Part shown: piece after piece, positions 23,700-31,444 of the stretch | How positions within the stretch are numbered: position 1 is the first letter of the stretch | Layout: each line of letters starts with the position of its first letter | Virus record (IMG/VR): IMGVR_UViG_3300050011_000059 | Span: 1-38,142 of that record | Reading direction: 5' to 3' (one strand) | DNA length: 38,142 nucleotides | Origin: a virus | The notes under the pieces: model-generated | The model's database searches: none | What the model was told of the DNA's origin: nothing | The model's input: only the letters and a program-made list of their open reading frames with translations | Program-made: the position numbers and the translations under genes

Positions 23700-25988
23700 C
23701 TACGCCACGAGCAGGCAGCGACGACGTCGCACGGGCAGGCTCGTCGTCAACGCGAGCGTTCCGCTCTTGGCGCTCTCGCCTCCGCCGTTCACAGCCGTCA
23801 CCGCGAACTGGGTCACGCCGGGATACCAGAGCGTGTACTGAGGGAACTGGCTTTCCGCGATCAGGGTGTAGGTCGGGCCGGCGGTGACGGAGTACACGTT
23901 GTAGTAGGACGCGAGCGCCTGGTCGCCCCAGGTGAGATTCGCGTAGTCGGCCGTGAGAACACCACCGAGGCTGGCTGGAGCCGAGAGCAACGGCTGGCTC
24001 GCATATGCCGGGTTGGCTAGGTTCGGGTCGATCTGCTCAAAGTTGGCCCACGGGAAGCCGTACAGATTCCCGCCCGCGGTCCCGTATGAGCTGCCGCCTT
24101 GGAAGATGCCGCCTGAGCCAGTCCCGCCGGACGAGTCCGCGGTGTAGGCGTTGTAGCCACCGACCGCAGCGAGCTGCGAGTAGTTCTCGGCCTCGAACAC
24201 GTTGTCGTAGCCCGTCGAATCGGTGATGATCAGCCCGTACTGTTGGCATGCCGTCGCGATCGCCCGACCTGCGGCATAGGGCATCGCGGCGATCAGTGCT
24301 GTGGTTGCCGAATCCTGTTTGAGCCGAAGCCACATGCCCTCTGACAGCGTGTAGGCCGACGTGCTGCCGTCTGTGCGCTGCGCGGGCCACGCGAAAACCT
24401 GATTGGCGTACGTGGTGGTGCAGGACACTGCATGCGGGATCGGGACGCTGCTGAAGACAGCGTTCTGTAGCTCGGAGATGAGAATGTTGCCGTATATCCC
24501 CGGGATACCGGTGGCACGCGGACCCCTGAATGTCCCGTCTGGCGTGTAGAAGCCCGGGTCGAGACTGTTCTGAGTGCTCTTTCTGCCGTAAACGAGCTGA
24601 TACCCGAGGCCAGACGCAGGAGTTACCGCGAGCCCCACGGTGGCGGAAGCGGTGGCGTTGTGGCTGAGCACAACCTTTGTCCCGTCCCATGGTGTGAGAA
24701 CGGTCGTGCTCGCTGGAATGCCAGCCCCGGCGACCGCTGCTCCGCTTGTGAACACAGCCGGATTGGTGGTCTGATCCAGCGCCAGGTTCGGCGACGTGTT
24801 AGTAGTAGTCCCAATCGCCTGGTAGCCCAATGCGGTGCTGAACACGCCGAAGTCCCACGCCTCGTCAGTGTCGGGACATACGATCAGGGTGTGCCCGTCG
24901 CTTCCGGCTGCGGGCCCAAAGGCAGCCGCGTTCCCAGTCCCCAAATACGGGATCGGGACGTCGGCGAACACAGCGTTCAGCTCCGGATCAACAGTCGAGT
25001 CATACCGCGCGTTCGTGACCGGGCGACAGTTCGCGGGGTTCTTACGGTAGCTGCCAGACACCACGTACACCGCAGTGTCGAACTGGTAGTAGTTGATGAC
25101 CGGCGTATTCGTGCCCGAGTTGGTGTTGAGGTTCGCTGACGCCGTGGCGCTCGTCGCCGCGATCGACGTGCCATTCGTCGCGCCGCGGTTGAAGGGGCCG
25201 TTGCGATGCCCGACCGACTTCGGATAGCTGATCGGCCCCGTGTAGCCCGCTTGAGAATGCAGCCGGCGAGCCTCGGGTAGCGTTAGTGCGTGTCCGATCA
25301 GGATGCCCACGTCGTCGAGGAAGCAGTCCGCCGACTTGTAGGACGCGAGAGTACCGGCCGCGCTGGCGTCGCTGGACCCAATTGCAAAATAGTCGTTACT
25401 GCCGCCCTGGGTAATCGCGCTCGTGTTCGCCGCCACTTGGAACCGACTTGTCCAGTCCCCGCAATAAACCGTTATGATCCCAGTGGAATGCGTGTACGCA
25501 ACCGCGAGCATGTGACAGCCCCACTGAGTGATGAACCCCGCTGGGGTCTGGAACTCGTGGGTGCCGGTCCGGTCGGTACCGAAGTTGACTGAGACGGCAC
25601 CGTTGGTCTCCTGGGCGATCGTGAGATTGTGTTGACTCAGGGTCGCGCAAAGTAGATGTCCCTGACTCATGTCGATCGGCTTGTAGCCGCCGAGGATGAT
25701 CGTCCAGTCAGCACCGACGTAGGACGGGTGCGCGTAGTAGCCGGACCCTATGGCGGTATCCCACGCCTGCCCGAGCCACACTCCGCTGGTCTTGCGGTGC
25801 TGGTTCAGCAGTGTCCCCTGCTCGTACCAGCCGCCGGGGTATTCACCGCTCATCGGCCCCGGACTGAAGTTCTGGGGACGAGCGGTGTTGCCGTTCCCGG
25901 ACGAGTCCGCGAAGCCGTTGTCCTCCAGCTTGTAGTACGCCCACACGCCGGGCAGGCTCATCGCGTACGCGGCGAAATCGCAGACCAT
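23700..25988 (-). CDS. Tail fibre / receptor-binding protein with LamG-like and FN3-like parts
   Basis: 762 aa from the ATG at 25988 (TGATG overlap; a TTG two codons earlier is unlikely). Residues ~10-230 resemble a concanavalin/LamG-like lectin domain: GVWAYYKLEDNGFADSSGNG, WTIILGGY, FLDDVGILIGHALTLPEARR. The middle part has GHTLIVCPDTDEAWDFG, VPIPHAVSCTT, LSEGMWLRLKQD and IATACQQYGLIITDSTGYD. From memory this arrangement occurs in secreted carbohydrate-related proteins of actinobacteria. The last ~90 residues look like an FN3 domain (LTWGDQALASYYNVYSV, YTLWYPGVTQFAVTAVN). Likely recognises a host surface glycan. Confidence 0.6.
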   Translation of the reverse strand: MVCDFAAYAMSLPGVWAYYKLEDNGFADSSGNGNTARPQNFSPGPMSGEYPGGWYEQGTLLNQHRKTSGVWLGQAWDTAIGSGYYAHPSYVGADWTIILGGYKPIDMSQGHLLCATLSQHNLTIAQETNGAVSVNFGTDRTGTHEFQTPAGFITQWGCHMLAVAYTHSTGIITVYCGDWTSRFQVAANTSAITQGGSNDYFAIGSSDASAAGTLASYKSADCFLDDVGILIGHALTLPEARRLHSQAGYTGPISYPKSVGHRNGPFNRGATNGTSIAATSATASANLNTNSGTNTPVINYYQFDTAVYVVSGSYRKNPANCRPVTNARYDSTVDPELNAVFADVPIPYLGTGNAAAFGPAAGSDGHTLIVCPDTDEAWDFGVFSTALGYQAIGTTTNTSPNLALDQTTNPAVFTSGAAVAGAGIPASTTVLTPWDGTKVVLSHNATASATVGLAVTPASGLGYQLVYGRKSTQNSLDPGFYTPDGTFRGPRATGIPGIYGNILISELQNAVFSSVPIPHAVSCTTTYANQVFAWPAQRTDGSTSAYTLSEGMWLRLKQDSATTALIAAMPYAAGRAIATACQQYGLIITDSTGYDNVFEAENYSQLAAVGGYNAYTADSSGGTGSGGIFQGGSSYGTAGGNLYGFPWANFEQIDPNLANPAYASQPLLSAPASLGGVLTADYANLTWGDQALASYYNVYSVTAGPTYTLIAESQFPQYTLWYPGVTQFAVTAVNGGGESAKSGTLALTTSLPVRRRRCLLVA

Positions 25989-26827
25989 CAGCAAGGCTGG
26001 ACGATCATAATCGCCCCGCCGACGCTGCCGAACGTGTCCGTGCCAGCGTATAGGTTGCCTCCGGTTGTGCTGCCCCCCGCGGCGAACTTGTATGTGTGGC
26101 TGCCACCAGTGATGCCCGTGAGATAGAACTCGGCGGCATCGCGGAGGGGGAGGGTGGCGCCGTTCGATACGCGCTGATACGCAAGGTCCGTGGCGCCCTC
26201 GCGCAGCCCAAAGTAGAAGATGTTACTGAGGCTGTTTGGGCAGAAAGCCGCAGCAACCGTCACCAGCACCTTCCCCGATGCGGGGGCTGTGAACGTGACC
26301 GCAAGGTTGGTGGCGTCCACGTCCGCGCCCGAAGCCCCGATCGTGTAGGTCGCGGTGCTGCCCGGCGTGTACTCCAAGACCGTAGGCACGCTACCGCCGC
26401 CGCCGCCGCCCGCGGACTGCCCAACGATCGTCGTCCCGTTGTTCGCGCTCCCGACAACGATCAGGTTCGTATGCCCAGCCGTCGTGTCCCACGTCGGCGC
26501 AGTACCGGACGGCTCCCACACCACGCCTGCCAGCGTGATCGTCCAGCCGCCAGTCCCGTCCTGGGTGGCGTAGATCACCGGCTCCGTCTCAACCGTCCCC
26601 GAAGGCCAGTTGATGTACGTGAAGGTCGTATTGCCGGTCATCGTGCAGGAGAACACGACGCCCTGGGAAAGATCGACGTTCACCGCGCCGGAGACGTTCC
26701 CGAGAGCTACGACTGGAGCCCCACTCCCACCACCACCACCTCCGCCGCCCTCAGCCACGACAACCATACGGCCGTCAGCGTCGCGAACATCGCCGCCCGA
26801 AATGTATTCGCCGGCACTCAAAGTCAT
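25988..26827 (-). CDS. Tail-fibre-like protein with glycine hinges
   Basis: 279 aa. The N-terminus SAGEYISGGDVRDADGRMV is a virion-anchor-like motif shared with the neighbouring 57-aa protein. Poly-Gly hinges (GGGGGGGG near 27-35 and again near 145) separate a beta domain (FTYINWPSGTVETEP, GTGGWTITLAGV) from a C-terminal C1q/TNF-like beta domain (ITGGSHTYKFAAGG, GSVGGAIMIVQPC). The final 'AA.FYL.GL..G.HTY' motif is common in phage fibre tips. ATGA-coupled to the preceding gene and TGATG-coupled to the receptor-binding gene. Confidence 0.6.
   Translation of the reverse strand: MTLSAGEYISGGDVRDADGRMVVVAEGGGGGGGGSGAPVVALGNVSGAVNVDLSQGVVFSCTMTGNTTFTYINWPSGTVETEPVIYATQDGTGGWTITLAGVVWEPSGTAPTWDTTAGHTNLIVVGSANNGTTIVGQSAGGGGGGSVPTVLEYTPGSTATYTIGASGADVDATNLAVTFTAPASGKVLVTVAAAFCPNSLSNIFYFGLREGATDLAYQRVSNGATLPLRDAAEFYLTGITGGSHTYKFAAGGSTTGGNLYAGTDTFGSVGGAIMIVQPC
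26769..26827. repeat. Duplicated anchor segment, copy 1
   Basis: This 59-bp segment is about 85% identical to 26939-26997, 170 bp away. Both encode the first ~20 residues (SAGEYISGG-x-VRDADGR) of adjacent fibre-region genes, so one gene start was copied from the other. Confidence 0.7.
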
Positions 26828-26997
26828 GCTGTCACCGCGCCCGTATCAAGCACCACTACGCAGCGCCCGTCCGCGTCACGCTTCTGGCCTCCCGAGTGAA
26901 ACTCGCCGCCAGCACTAGCGTCAATCAACACGACGCGACGCCCGTCAGCGTCGCGTACCTGACCACCCGAAATGTATTCGCCGGCGCTCAAGGCCAT
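26824..26997 (-). CDS. 57-aa protein of two RDADGR repeats
   Basis: ATG at 26997 with GGAGG 5 nt upstream; TGA overlaps the ATG of the fibre gene. The peptide is two tandem ~24-residue units: GEYISGGQVRDADGRRVVL and GEFHSGGQKRDADGRCVVV. The same unit opens the next gene. A free-standing copy of the anchor motif could cap the virion attachment site or be the remains of a split fibre gene. Function unknown. Confidence 0.65.
   Translation of the reverse strand: MALSAGEYISGGQVRDADGRRVVLIDASAGGEFHSGGQKRDADGRCVVVLDTGAVTA
26939..26997. repeat. Duplicated anchor segment, copy 2
   Basis: Second copy of the 59-bp anchor-coding segment at 26769-26827, at the start of the 57-aa gene. About nine mismatches separate the copies, most of them silent or conservative. 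Confidence 0.7.
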
Positions 26998-26998
26998 T

Positions 26999-27340
26999 TC
27001 ATCCTCCCGCGACGAGTTGCCGCAATCGATGGTTCTCGTCCTTCAGCTCGTCACGCTCACGCATCAACATCCGGTTGAGCACCAAATGCCGCTGATGCAA
27101 ACCCGCCTTGTAATCCAACGTCTCGGCAGCCTCGCGGACACATGCTTCGCAGAGGTGGAGCTCGTCGATCGAATCGATGACCGCGCCGGAACCTTCCTCG
27201 ACGATCGCGCCGCGGTCAATCGCGGCGTCCATGTCCACAAACCGGACGCTCGGGTCCGCGGAACACAAGCACGCCGCGCACCGCGTCGGCTGAGGATCAC
27301 TGATCCGAGCGCGGCTGACGCGCTCCGCGATGATGCTCAT
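26999..27340 (-). CDS. Zinc-finger-like protein with coiled-coil C-terminus
   Basis: 113 aa from the ATG at 27340 (GGAGG 6-7 nt upstream); a longer in-frame extension lacks a ribosome site. CAACLCS near 21 and CEACVRE near 65 give two CxxC pairs. Between them lies DMDAAIDRGAIVEEGSG. The C-terminus is a charged helix (LNRMLMRERDELKDENHRLRQ), likely coiled coil. Located between TerL-side genes and fibres. Unknown. Confidence 0.55.
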   Translation of the reverse strand: MSIIAERVSRARISDPQPTRCAACLCSADPSVRFVDMDAAIDRGAIVEEGSGAVIDSIDELHLCEACVREAAETLDYKAGLHQRHLVLNRMLMRERDELKDENHRLRQLVAGG

Positions 27341-27350
27341 AGAGGACCTC

Positions 27351-27551
27351 CTAGCGGGTGCAGGTCGAGACGGTACGCCGCCGGAGGCAACGGCCGCGCC
27401 ACTGCACCCAGCAGATCGTGACGAGATCCTGATGATCGTCGTCGCGGAAGTGGTTGCCATAACCACCGGCCTGCACACCAACGCCAGGTACTTCGGCGGC
27501 GTAGGTGGAGCGCATGGGAATGGGGAACAGCTTGCTGAGCAGGTAACGCAT
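27351..27551 (-). CDS. Small conserved phage protein downstream of TerL
   Basis: 66 aa starting MRYLLSKLFPIPMRSTY, with WVQWRGRCLRRRTVST near the C-terminus. From memory, short phage proteins with the MRYLLSKLFP..YRS.Y start and a W..W.GRCF end recur near terminase or fibre genes. Ribosome site GAAAGGGG. Function unknown. Confidence 0.6.
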   Translation of the reverse strand: MRYLLSKLFPIPMRSTYAAEVPGVGVQAGGYGNHFRDDDHQDLVTICWVQWRGRCLRRRTVSTCTR

Positions 27552-27575
27552 ATGGTCCCCTTTCAGGGATAGGAA

Positions 27576-29111
27576 TCAAACGAACTGGCCGGGCCCGAAG
27601 CCGCTATCGCGCACCGGGGGCCTGTGAAGCCGCTTGAGGTGATGCCTCAAGATCCTGTCCTTCTGAGTATCGGACTCCCGCGGCATGTCCTTATCCGGCG
27701 CGAGGGGGCGTTGCATCACGACATACCGGAGCGCGTCCAAGAGATGGTCGTCCTTCTTGACGGGGCGTTCCGCCGGCGCGTTCTCCGATCGCTTGGAATC
27801 CTTCTGCCACCGGTACTTCTTCAACTCGCCCCTCAGCTCCACGCACCTCGAGCTGATCAACAGTCGTGGAGGTGCAGCCTCGAACCTTTGCCGAATACGG
27901 TTGATCCCGGCACGCACATCATTCTGGCCCGGGAACGCCACTATCCCGCAGTCCACATACTCCTGCTGATCCGACCGGCCAGTCTGCTGATTCCGGTTAC
28001 GCGCCGCCGGATCGATCACCGTCCACGCCGGCGACATCTTCCACCGCTCGCGCTTCAACTTGATCTGCTTCGACACGTCCCGGACCGTCTTGCCCTGGAC
28101 AGCAAGCTCGTCATACACCACAAGACGATCCTCGCTATCGAGGTAGCAGAACACGACAGCGGCCATATGCCGCATCCCCGGGTCCAATCCCTCGAAACAC
28201 TCGACGCCCTCCGGCAACTCATCCTCGTCGGGGACGACATGATTGAACGTCGAAAAGTTCGGATAGATCAACCCGGCGAAACTCACGAACCGGCCGCTCT
28301 TACGAGCCTGACGCTCCTCGTGAGACAGCCCCTGCAAGGCGATCTTCTTGCCCTCCTCCGACAAATGCGGGTTGTCGTCCATATCAACAACCACCACGCG
28401 CACATCGTCGTCCTCGAGACGATCGTTCTCCCACGGCTCGAAAAACTCGTCGTAGATCCACGACATCCCCTGCAACGGCGTCATCGTGAACAACACCTCG
28501 CCACCAAAGTCAATGAGACGCATCAGACATTCCGAGTAGATGTCCTGGCGCGGCTCCTCATCGAACAGGCACCAATGCAACGCCGTACCGCCAAACTTGT
28601 CCAAATCCTGATCGTTCGACATGAACTGCATCCAAGACCCGCACTTGAACCTGAGGATTCGCTGGACCTTGTCAAACGCCCGGTCCACGCTCCCGCCCTT
28701 CAGCGCCGCCGGGGGACACCAATCCCGCACCTTCTGGAGAACCACGCCCTCCATCGTCGACGTGAGATCCGGCGTGACGACACGGCCAAAACACGGATCA
28801 TCGAAACCCCAACGCTTGAACGGCACCAAATGCTCCGGCACGAACTCCGGCGGCAAACACTGCAACATCCCATAACAAATCCCCGACGTCGTCTTCCCGC
28901 TCCGGTTGCCGCCAAGAAACAACCGCGCTCGAGGATGCGGCGGCCCCATGAACACCACCTGCTTCTCATGTGGACTAAACCCCAGCAACGGATTCCGCTT
29001 GAACTCCTGCTCGACCAACCTAAGTTGATCCCTGACCAACTCCCGCTCCGCCGCAGGCAAAGCAGCAAGAACATCCGGATCGACTCGCAGACCCGCCTGA
29101 GAGAGGCTCAC
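27576..29111 (-). CDS. terL: Terminase large subunit
   Basis: 511 aa, the ATP-driven DNA packaging motor with nuclease. Walker A GGNRSGKT is at 67-74; the Walker B strand LHWCLFDEE ends with Asp184-Glu185. A coupling-motif-like LFTMTPLQG is near 207-215. RNase H-like nuclease acids are visible in FEGLDPGM (Asp310), VIDPAA (Asp367) and KKDDHLLDALRY (Asp454/455, Asp459). Length is normal (~450-550). GTG start at 29111, 27 nt after the HTH gene, with only a weak ribosome site. Unusually, six other genes, including the fibres, separate it from portal. Confidence 0.9.
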   Translation of the reverse strand: MSLSQAGLRVDPDVLAALPAAERELVRDQLRLVEQEFKRNPLLGFSPHEKQVVFMGPPHPRARLFLGGNRSGKTTSGICYGMLQCLPPEFVPEHLVPFKRWGFDDPCFGRVVTPDLTSTMEGVVLQKVRDWCPPAALKGGSVDRAFDKVQRILRFKCGSWMQFMSNDQDLDKFGGTALHWCLFDEEPRQDIYSECLMRLIDFGGEVLFTMTPLQGMSWIYDEFFEPWENDRLEDDDVRVVVVDMDDNPHLSEEGKKIALQGLSHEERQARKSGRFVSFAGLIYPNFSTFNHVVPDEDELPEGVECFEGLDPGMRHMAAVVFCYLDSEDRLVVYDELAVQGKTVRDVSKQIKLKRERWKMSPAWTVIDPAARNRNQQTGRSDQQEYVDCGIVAFPGQNDVRAGINRIRQRFEAAPPRLLISSRCVELRGELKKYRWQKDSKRSENAPAERPVKKDDHLLDALRYVVMQRPLAPDKDMPRESDTQKDRILRHHLKRLHRPPVRDSGFGPGQFV

Positions 29112-29138
29112 GACCGGAGTCCCATCGTCCCGAGGGGC

Positions 29139-29444
29139 TTACCCATCCGACGGCGCTGAACGGACGCCTGCCTGGATCGCCCGGTTGCGAGCGTTCATCC
29201 AGGCCAAGCGCTCCTGCGCCGCACGACTCTCAGGCTTGCCGCCTCGCGGCGCAGACGGATAAGAATCGAGCCCGACCACAACGTTGCTACGGCGACTCAG
29301 CGCCTCCAGCCACCGGGCCTGCTCATCAGACGGCTCAGACACTCCGCGCTCGAACCGAGCGACCGTCGACTGCGGCACCTTCAACCAGTCGGCCAACTCC
29401 CGCTGAGACTTCCCAGCAGCCTCTCTAACGGCCTTCACGTCCAT
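29139..29444 (-). CDS. XRE-type HTH protein
   Basis: 101 aa. Residues ~1-55 are a clear Cro/CI-type HTH: VREAAGKSQRELADWLKVPQ then STVARFERGVSEPSDEQARW. The second half is basic and Ala-rich. GGAGG lies 9 nt before the ATG at 29444. Three TGAGTCAG repeats cover and precede the start codon, so the protein may regulate itself. Just before TerL, it could be a control protein for the late operon or, less likely, a small-terminase substitute. Confidence 0.75.
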   Translation of the reverse strand: MDVKAVREAAGKSQRELADWLKVPQSTVARFERGVSEPSDEQARWLEALSRRSNVVVGLDSYPSAPRGGKPESRAAQERLAWMNARNRAIQAGVRSAPSDG

Positions 29445-29483
29445 GAGTCAGAACCTCCGGTATTTGAGTCAGACTTGAGTCAG
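29444..29483 (-). promoter_or_regulatory. Three phased TGAGTCAG operator-like repeats
   Basis: TGAGTCAG occurs at 29444-29451, 29465-29472 and 29476-29483 (plus-strand reading). Start-to-start distances are 21 and 11 bp, about two and one DNA turns. The first copy overlaps the HTH gene start codon and the second and third lie upstream of its ribosome site. This arrangement suits a repressor or activator binding to one face of the DNA. Confidence 0.55.
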
Positions 29484-29770
29484 GCGGCCTCACGAGGACG
29501 CCCCAAATGCGTCCGGCTACGGGGGCCCTCCCTACGCGAAAACTTCGAACTCGTCGCCTACCCCTACCTTGCAGCCCGGGTATGCAGCTGTGCAGCGCGC
29601 GTTTGCCGCGATGCCAGGCCGCGATGCTTGATGCCGTGCCGCCTTATGCCATATGCATGCTGGGCATTGATGATGCATGGCGCTGCCTACTGTGTACGCA
29701 GCCGACCGGCTACGTACAAGCATGCTGTTCGCTTGCCACACGTAAGCGGTACTGCGCCGTACCTGGAGTA
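29484..29770. other. Gene-free gap with repeats and palindromes
   Basis: About 290 bp between the HTH gene control region and the RHH gene. No convincing gene was found: a GTG-initiated 69-codon minus-strand frame (29532-29741) lacks a ribosome site and family resemblance. The gap holds a 26-bp imperfect palindrome at 29693-29718, a GGTAC/GTACC inverted repeat at 29748-29763, a 10-bp direct repeat GCCGCGATGC at 29605-29614 and 29618-29627, and many ATGCAT/GCATGC words. It probably carries late promoters, operators or an attachment site. Confidence 0.5.
29693..29718. other. 26-bp imperfect palindrome (attP- or operator-like)
   Basis: TGTACGCAGCCG and the inverse of CGGCTACGTACA match at 11 of 12 arm positions around a central AC. 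Inverted arms about a non-palindromic central dinucleotide are the form of serine-recombinase crossover sites. The small serine recombinase ends ~370 bp away with only one gene between. An operator for the RHH or HTH protein is the main alternative. Confidence 0.4.
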
Positions 29771-29956
29771 CTAGCGGCCGTTGTCAGCGTCCGTGTTTGC
29801 TGGTGTTTCGGTTGTGCTTGGTGCGCGTTGGTAGGTGTCTGGTAGCCACGACAGGACGTATTGAGTGATGTTCTGGCCGTTCTGCTTGGCGTTGTAGACG
29901 ATGCTGTCGAGCGTTTCAGCAGGAACGCGCATGTTGACGTTCTGTCCTGATGCCAT
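29771..29956 (-). CDS. Ribbon-helix-helix DNA-binding protein
   Basis: 61 aa. NVNMRVPAETLDSIVYNAKQ followed by NGQNITQYVLSWL is an Arc/CopG-type RHH: a short strand, then two helices. The remaining 20 residues are polar. GGAG lies 9 nt before the ATG at 29956. It sits between the serine recombinase and the control gap, suggesting repression of recombinase or late-gene promoters. No toxin partner is visible. Confidence 0.7.
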   Translation of the reverse strand: MASGQNVNMRVPAETLDSIVYNAKQNGQNITQYVLSWLPDTYQRAPSTTETPANTDADNGR

Positions 29957-29981
29957 TCGCTGGATCTCCGTGACGTATGGG

Positions 29982-30002
29982 TTGCGTGTGGTTCTCGCAA
30001 CG
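29982..30002. other. Hairpin in the recombinase-RHH gap
   Basis: GTTGCG (29982-29987) and CGCAAC (29997-30002) form a 6-bp stem with a 9-nt loop. The rest of the 129-nt gap (29957-30085) shows only the RHH ribosome site. It may be an operator or transcript stem; no T-run follows. Confidence 0.3.
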
Positions 30003-30085
30003 GCTCTAATGGACTGAGGACGCGTCGGATCTGGCTAGAACACTGGCATTTCGTGCTGAAACGACGATTCTGCTGCTCGAGCGCG

Positions 30086-30757
30086 CTACTTGACCGCTGG
30101 CAACGATGCCGTGCGACGCTTAGAACGTCTCGTCTTGCCGAGTGCTGCACCGATTGCTGATCTTCGCCACGTCAATCCACCGCGAATCGTTGGGACGCCG
30201 GACGTGTTCAACGCCGTGCAGATCTGGTCGTAGCTGAAGCCGAGCTCGTGCATGTTGCGGATCTGAGCGACGATCACCGGATTATCCGAAACGCTGCCTT
30301 GGTTGATTGGCTGTCCTTGTCTGCGCTTCTCAGCCAACGCGTTCCTGGTGTTCTCAGCGATCACACGGCGCTGCCATTGAGCTAGCGCGGCCATCATATG
30401 AGCGATCAGCTCACCAGCTGGCGTGCTCGTATCCAAATCGAAATCGAGGACCACAAGGATCTTGTCGGCGTCTTTGAACCACTCGACAAGCTGGACGAAA
30501 TCGCCGATTGATCTCGTAAGGCGATCCAGGCGCGTCACGACCAGGCCATCAGCTTCACCGCCTGCTAGGCGTCGGAGGGTGTGTTGCAGCCCATCACGAC
30601 TGAGATCCTTCCCAGATCCTTGCTCTCTGGCTATCTCGAGGACGTGCCATTCCTTACCAGCAGCGTGATAACGAATCTGGTAATCCTGAGCATCCAGCGA
30701 TTTACCAGATTCCTCCTGATCAGCGGTGGACACGCGGCAGTACCCTAGGACTTTCAT
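30086..30757 (-). CDS. Small serine recombinase (resolvase/invertase type)
   Basis: 223 aa. The N-terminal catalytic domain has KVLGYCRVSTADQ with Arg8 and nucleophile Ser10, then REQGSGKDLSRDGLQ, DGLVVTRLDRLTRS (active-site Arg residues) and LDTSTPAGELIAHMMAALAQ leading into helix E (RRVIAENTRNALAEKRRQG). The C-terminal ~70 residues (ELGFSYDQICTALNTSGVPT..GLTWRRSAIGAAL) are a DNA-binding part. It is far shorter than large serine integrases (~500 aa), so inversion, resolution or transposase-like action is more likely than phage integration. ATG at 30757 by ATGA overlap. Confidence 0.85.
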   Translation of the reverse strand: MKVLGYCRVSTADQEESGKSLDAQDYQIRYHAAGKEWHVLEIAREQGSGKDLSRDGLQHTLRRLAGGEADGLVVTRLDRLTRSIGDFVQLVEWFKDADKILVVLDFDLDTSTPAGELIAHMMAALAQWQRRVIAENTRNALAEKRRQGQPINQGSVSDNPVIVAQIRNMHELGFSYDQICTALNTSGVPTIRGGLTWRRSAIGAALGKTRRSKRRTASLPAVK

Positions 30758-30930
30758 GCTGCAGTTTCCCATGGCTGCTTGACTCGCGCCGGCAACTCGC
30801 TCACAGCCAGCTCACGCTCGCAACACGAGCCGCAGATACAGCCGTTCGCGTAGCCATGGCAGAGCTCTGGTCCATCAAGATCGCCGAGGCCGAGTAGTAG
30901 GCCGAGAACACGATCGTTGACGCTGAGCAT
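30754..30930 (-). CDS. 58-aa Cys-cluster protein
   Basis: ATG at 30930 with GGAGG 5 nt upstream; the stop overlaps the recombinase start (ATGA). CHGYANGCICGSCCEREL carries five Cys and one His, likely one zinc site. Located directly before the serine recombinase and translationally coupled to it; it could be a directionality or control factor, but nothing proves this. Confidence 0.55.
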   Translation of the reverse strand: MLSVNDRVLGLLLGLGDLDGPELCHGYANGCICGSCCERELAVSELPARVKQPWETAA

Positions 30931-30948
30931 CAAATCCTCCAGGATCGT

Positions 30949-30974
30949 GTAGGCGCGCTGTGCGCGAAGCCTAC
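30949..30974. other. Leader hairpin before the Cys-cluster/recombinase genes
   Basis: GTAGGC and GCCTAC with an inner GCGC/GCGC pairing form a stable stem in the 76-nt gap 30931-31006, just upstream of the ribosome site of the 58-aa gene. TGTAAAGT (minus strand, just upstream of the stem) resembles an extended -10 box. May control recombinase expression. Confidence 0.3.
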
Positions 30975-31006
30975 CCGGTACTTTACAGCATGGCTGCGGA
31001 CGGAAA

Positions 31007-31444
31007 TCATGCAGCATCGCGATACGCCTTCCGGACCTGATGAATGTATTGCCGACTCACGCCAAACATCCGCACCAAATCGCGCGGCGGTAGATCTGTC
31101 TCAGCTATCCAGCGTTTCCACTGTGGATCGTTCAGCGCCGGTGGTTGTCCTGCGGGGATCGGTGTTCGCTTCCAAGCCTCCAACGTCGCCATGGCCTCAG
31201 CGAGCAGTTCCGTGACCGCACGCGCCGTGTGAGCGCGCCTCAGACGCCGATCGAAGTACTCCACCGACCTCAACGCGAACCCCTCAGCGAAATCGTCCTT
31301 CGCGACAATCCCACCAGACGGACGCTTCCCACCGATATCGTCGTCGGTGCTCTTGGCGTTGTTCTCGAGGTTCGCTGCCGAAACCTGGCTCAGCATCCCG
31401 ATCTGCATGATCGCTTGACGTAACTCCGCGAGATCATCGCTCAT
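31007..31444 (-). CDS. HTH-containing phage protein
   Basis: 145 aa from the ATG at 31444 (AAGGAG 5 nt upstream, ATGA overlap with the 41-aa gene). The first half is acidic and helical (DLAELRQAIMQIGMLSQVSA); the middle has FAEGFALRSVEYFDRRLRRA; the C-terminus LPPRDLVRMFGVSRQYIHQV is an HTH with a clear turn at 'FGVSRQYI'. A C-terminal HTH suggests a transcription regulator of the lysogeny block, between integrase and serine recombinase. Exact family unknown. Confidence 0.6.
   Translation of the reverse strand: MSDDLAELRQAIMQIGMLSQVSAANLENNAKSTDDDIGGKRPSGGIVAKDDFAEGFALRSVEYFDRRLRRAHTARAVTELLAEAMATLEAWKRTPIPAGQPPALNDPQWKRWIAETDLPPRDLVRMFGVSRQYIHQVRKAYRDAA

Noticed and set aside
27624-29159. 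511-codon plus-strand open frame antisense to TerL
   Set aside because: It mirrors the terminase gene exactly, has no ribosome site and gives an Arg/His/Leu-rich sequence typical of antisense GC-rich coding DNA.
29532-29741. Minus-strand 69-codon frame in the control gap
   Set aside because: GTG start without a ribosome site and no recognisable domain; kept only as a note in the gap entry.
29475-29774. Plus-strand 99-codon frame in the control gap
   Set aside because: No ribosome site, odd composition and no family resemblance; it covers operator-like repeats and palindromes.
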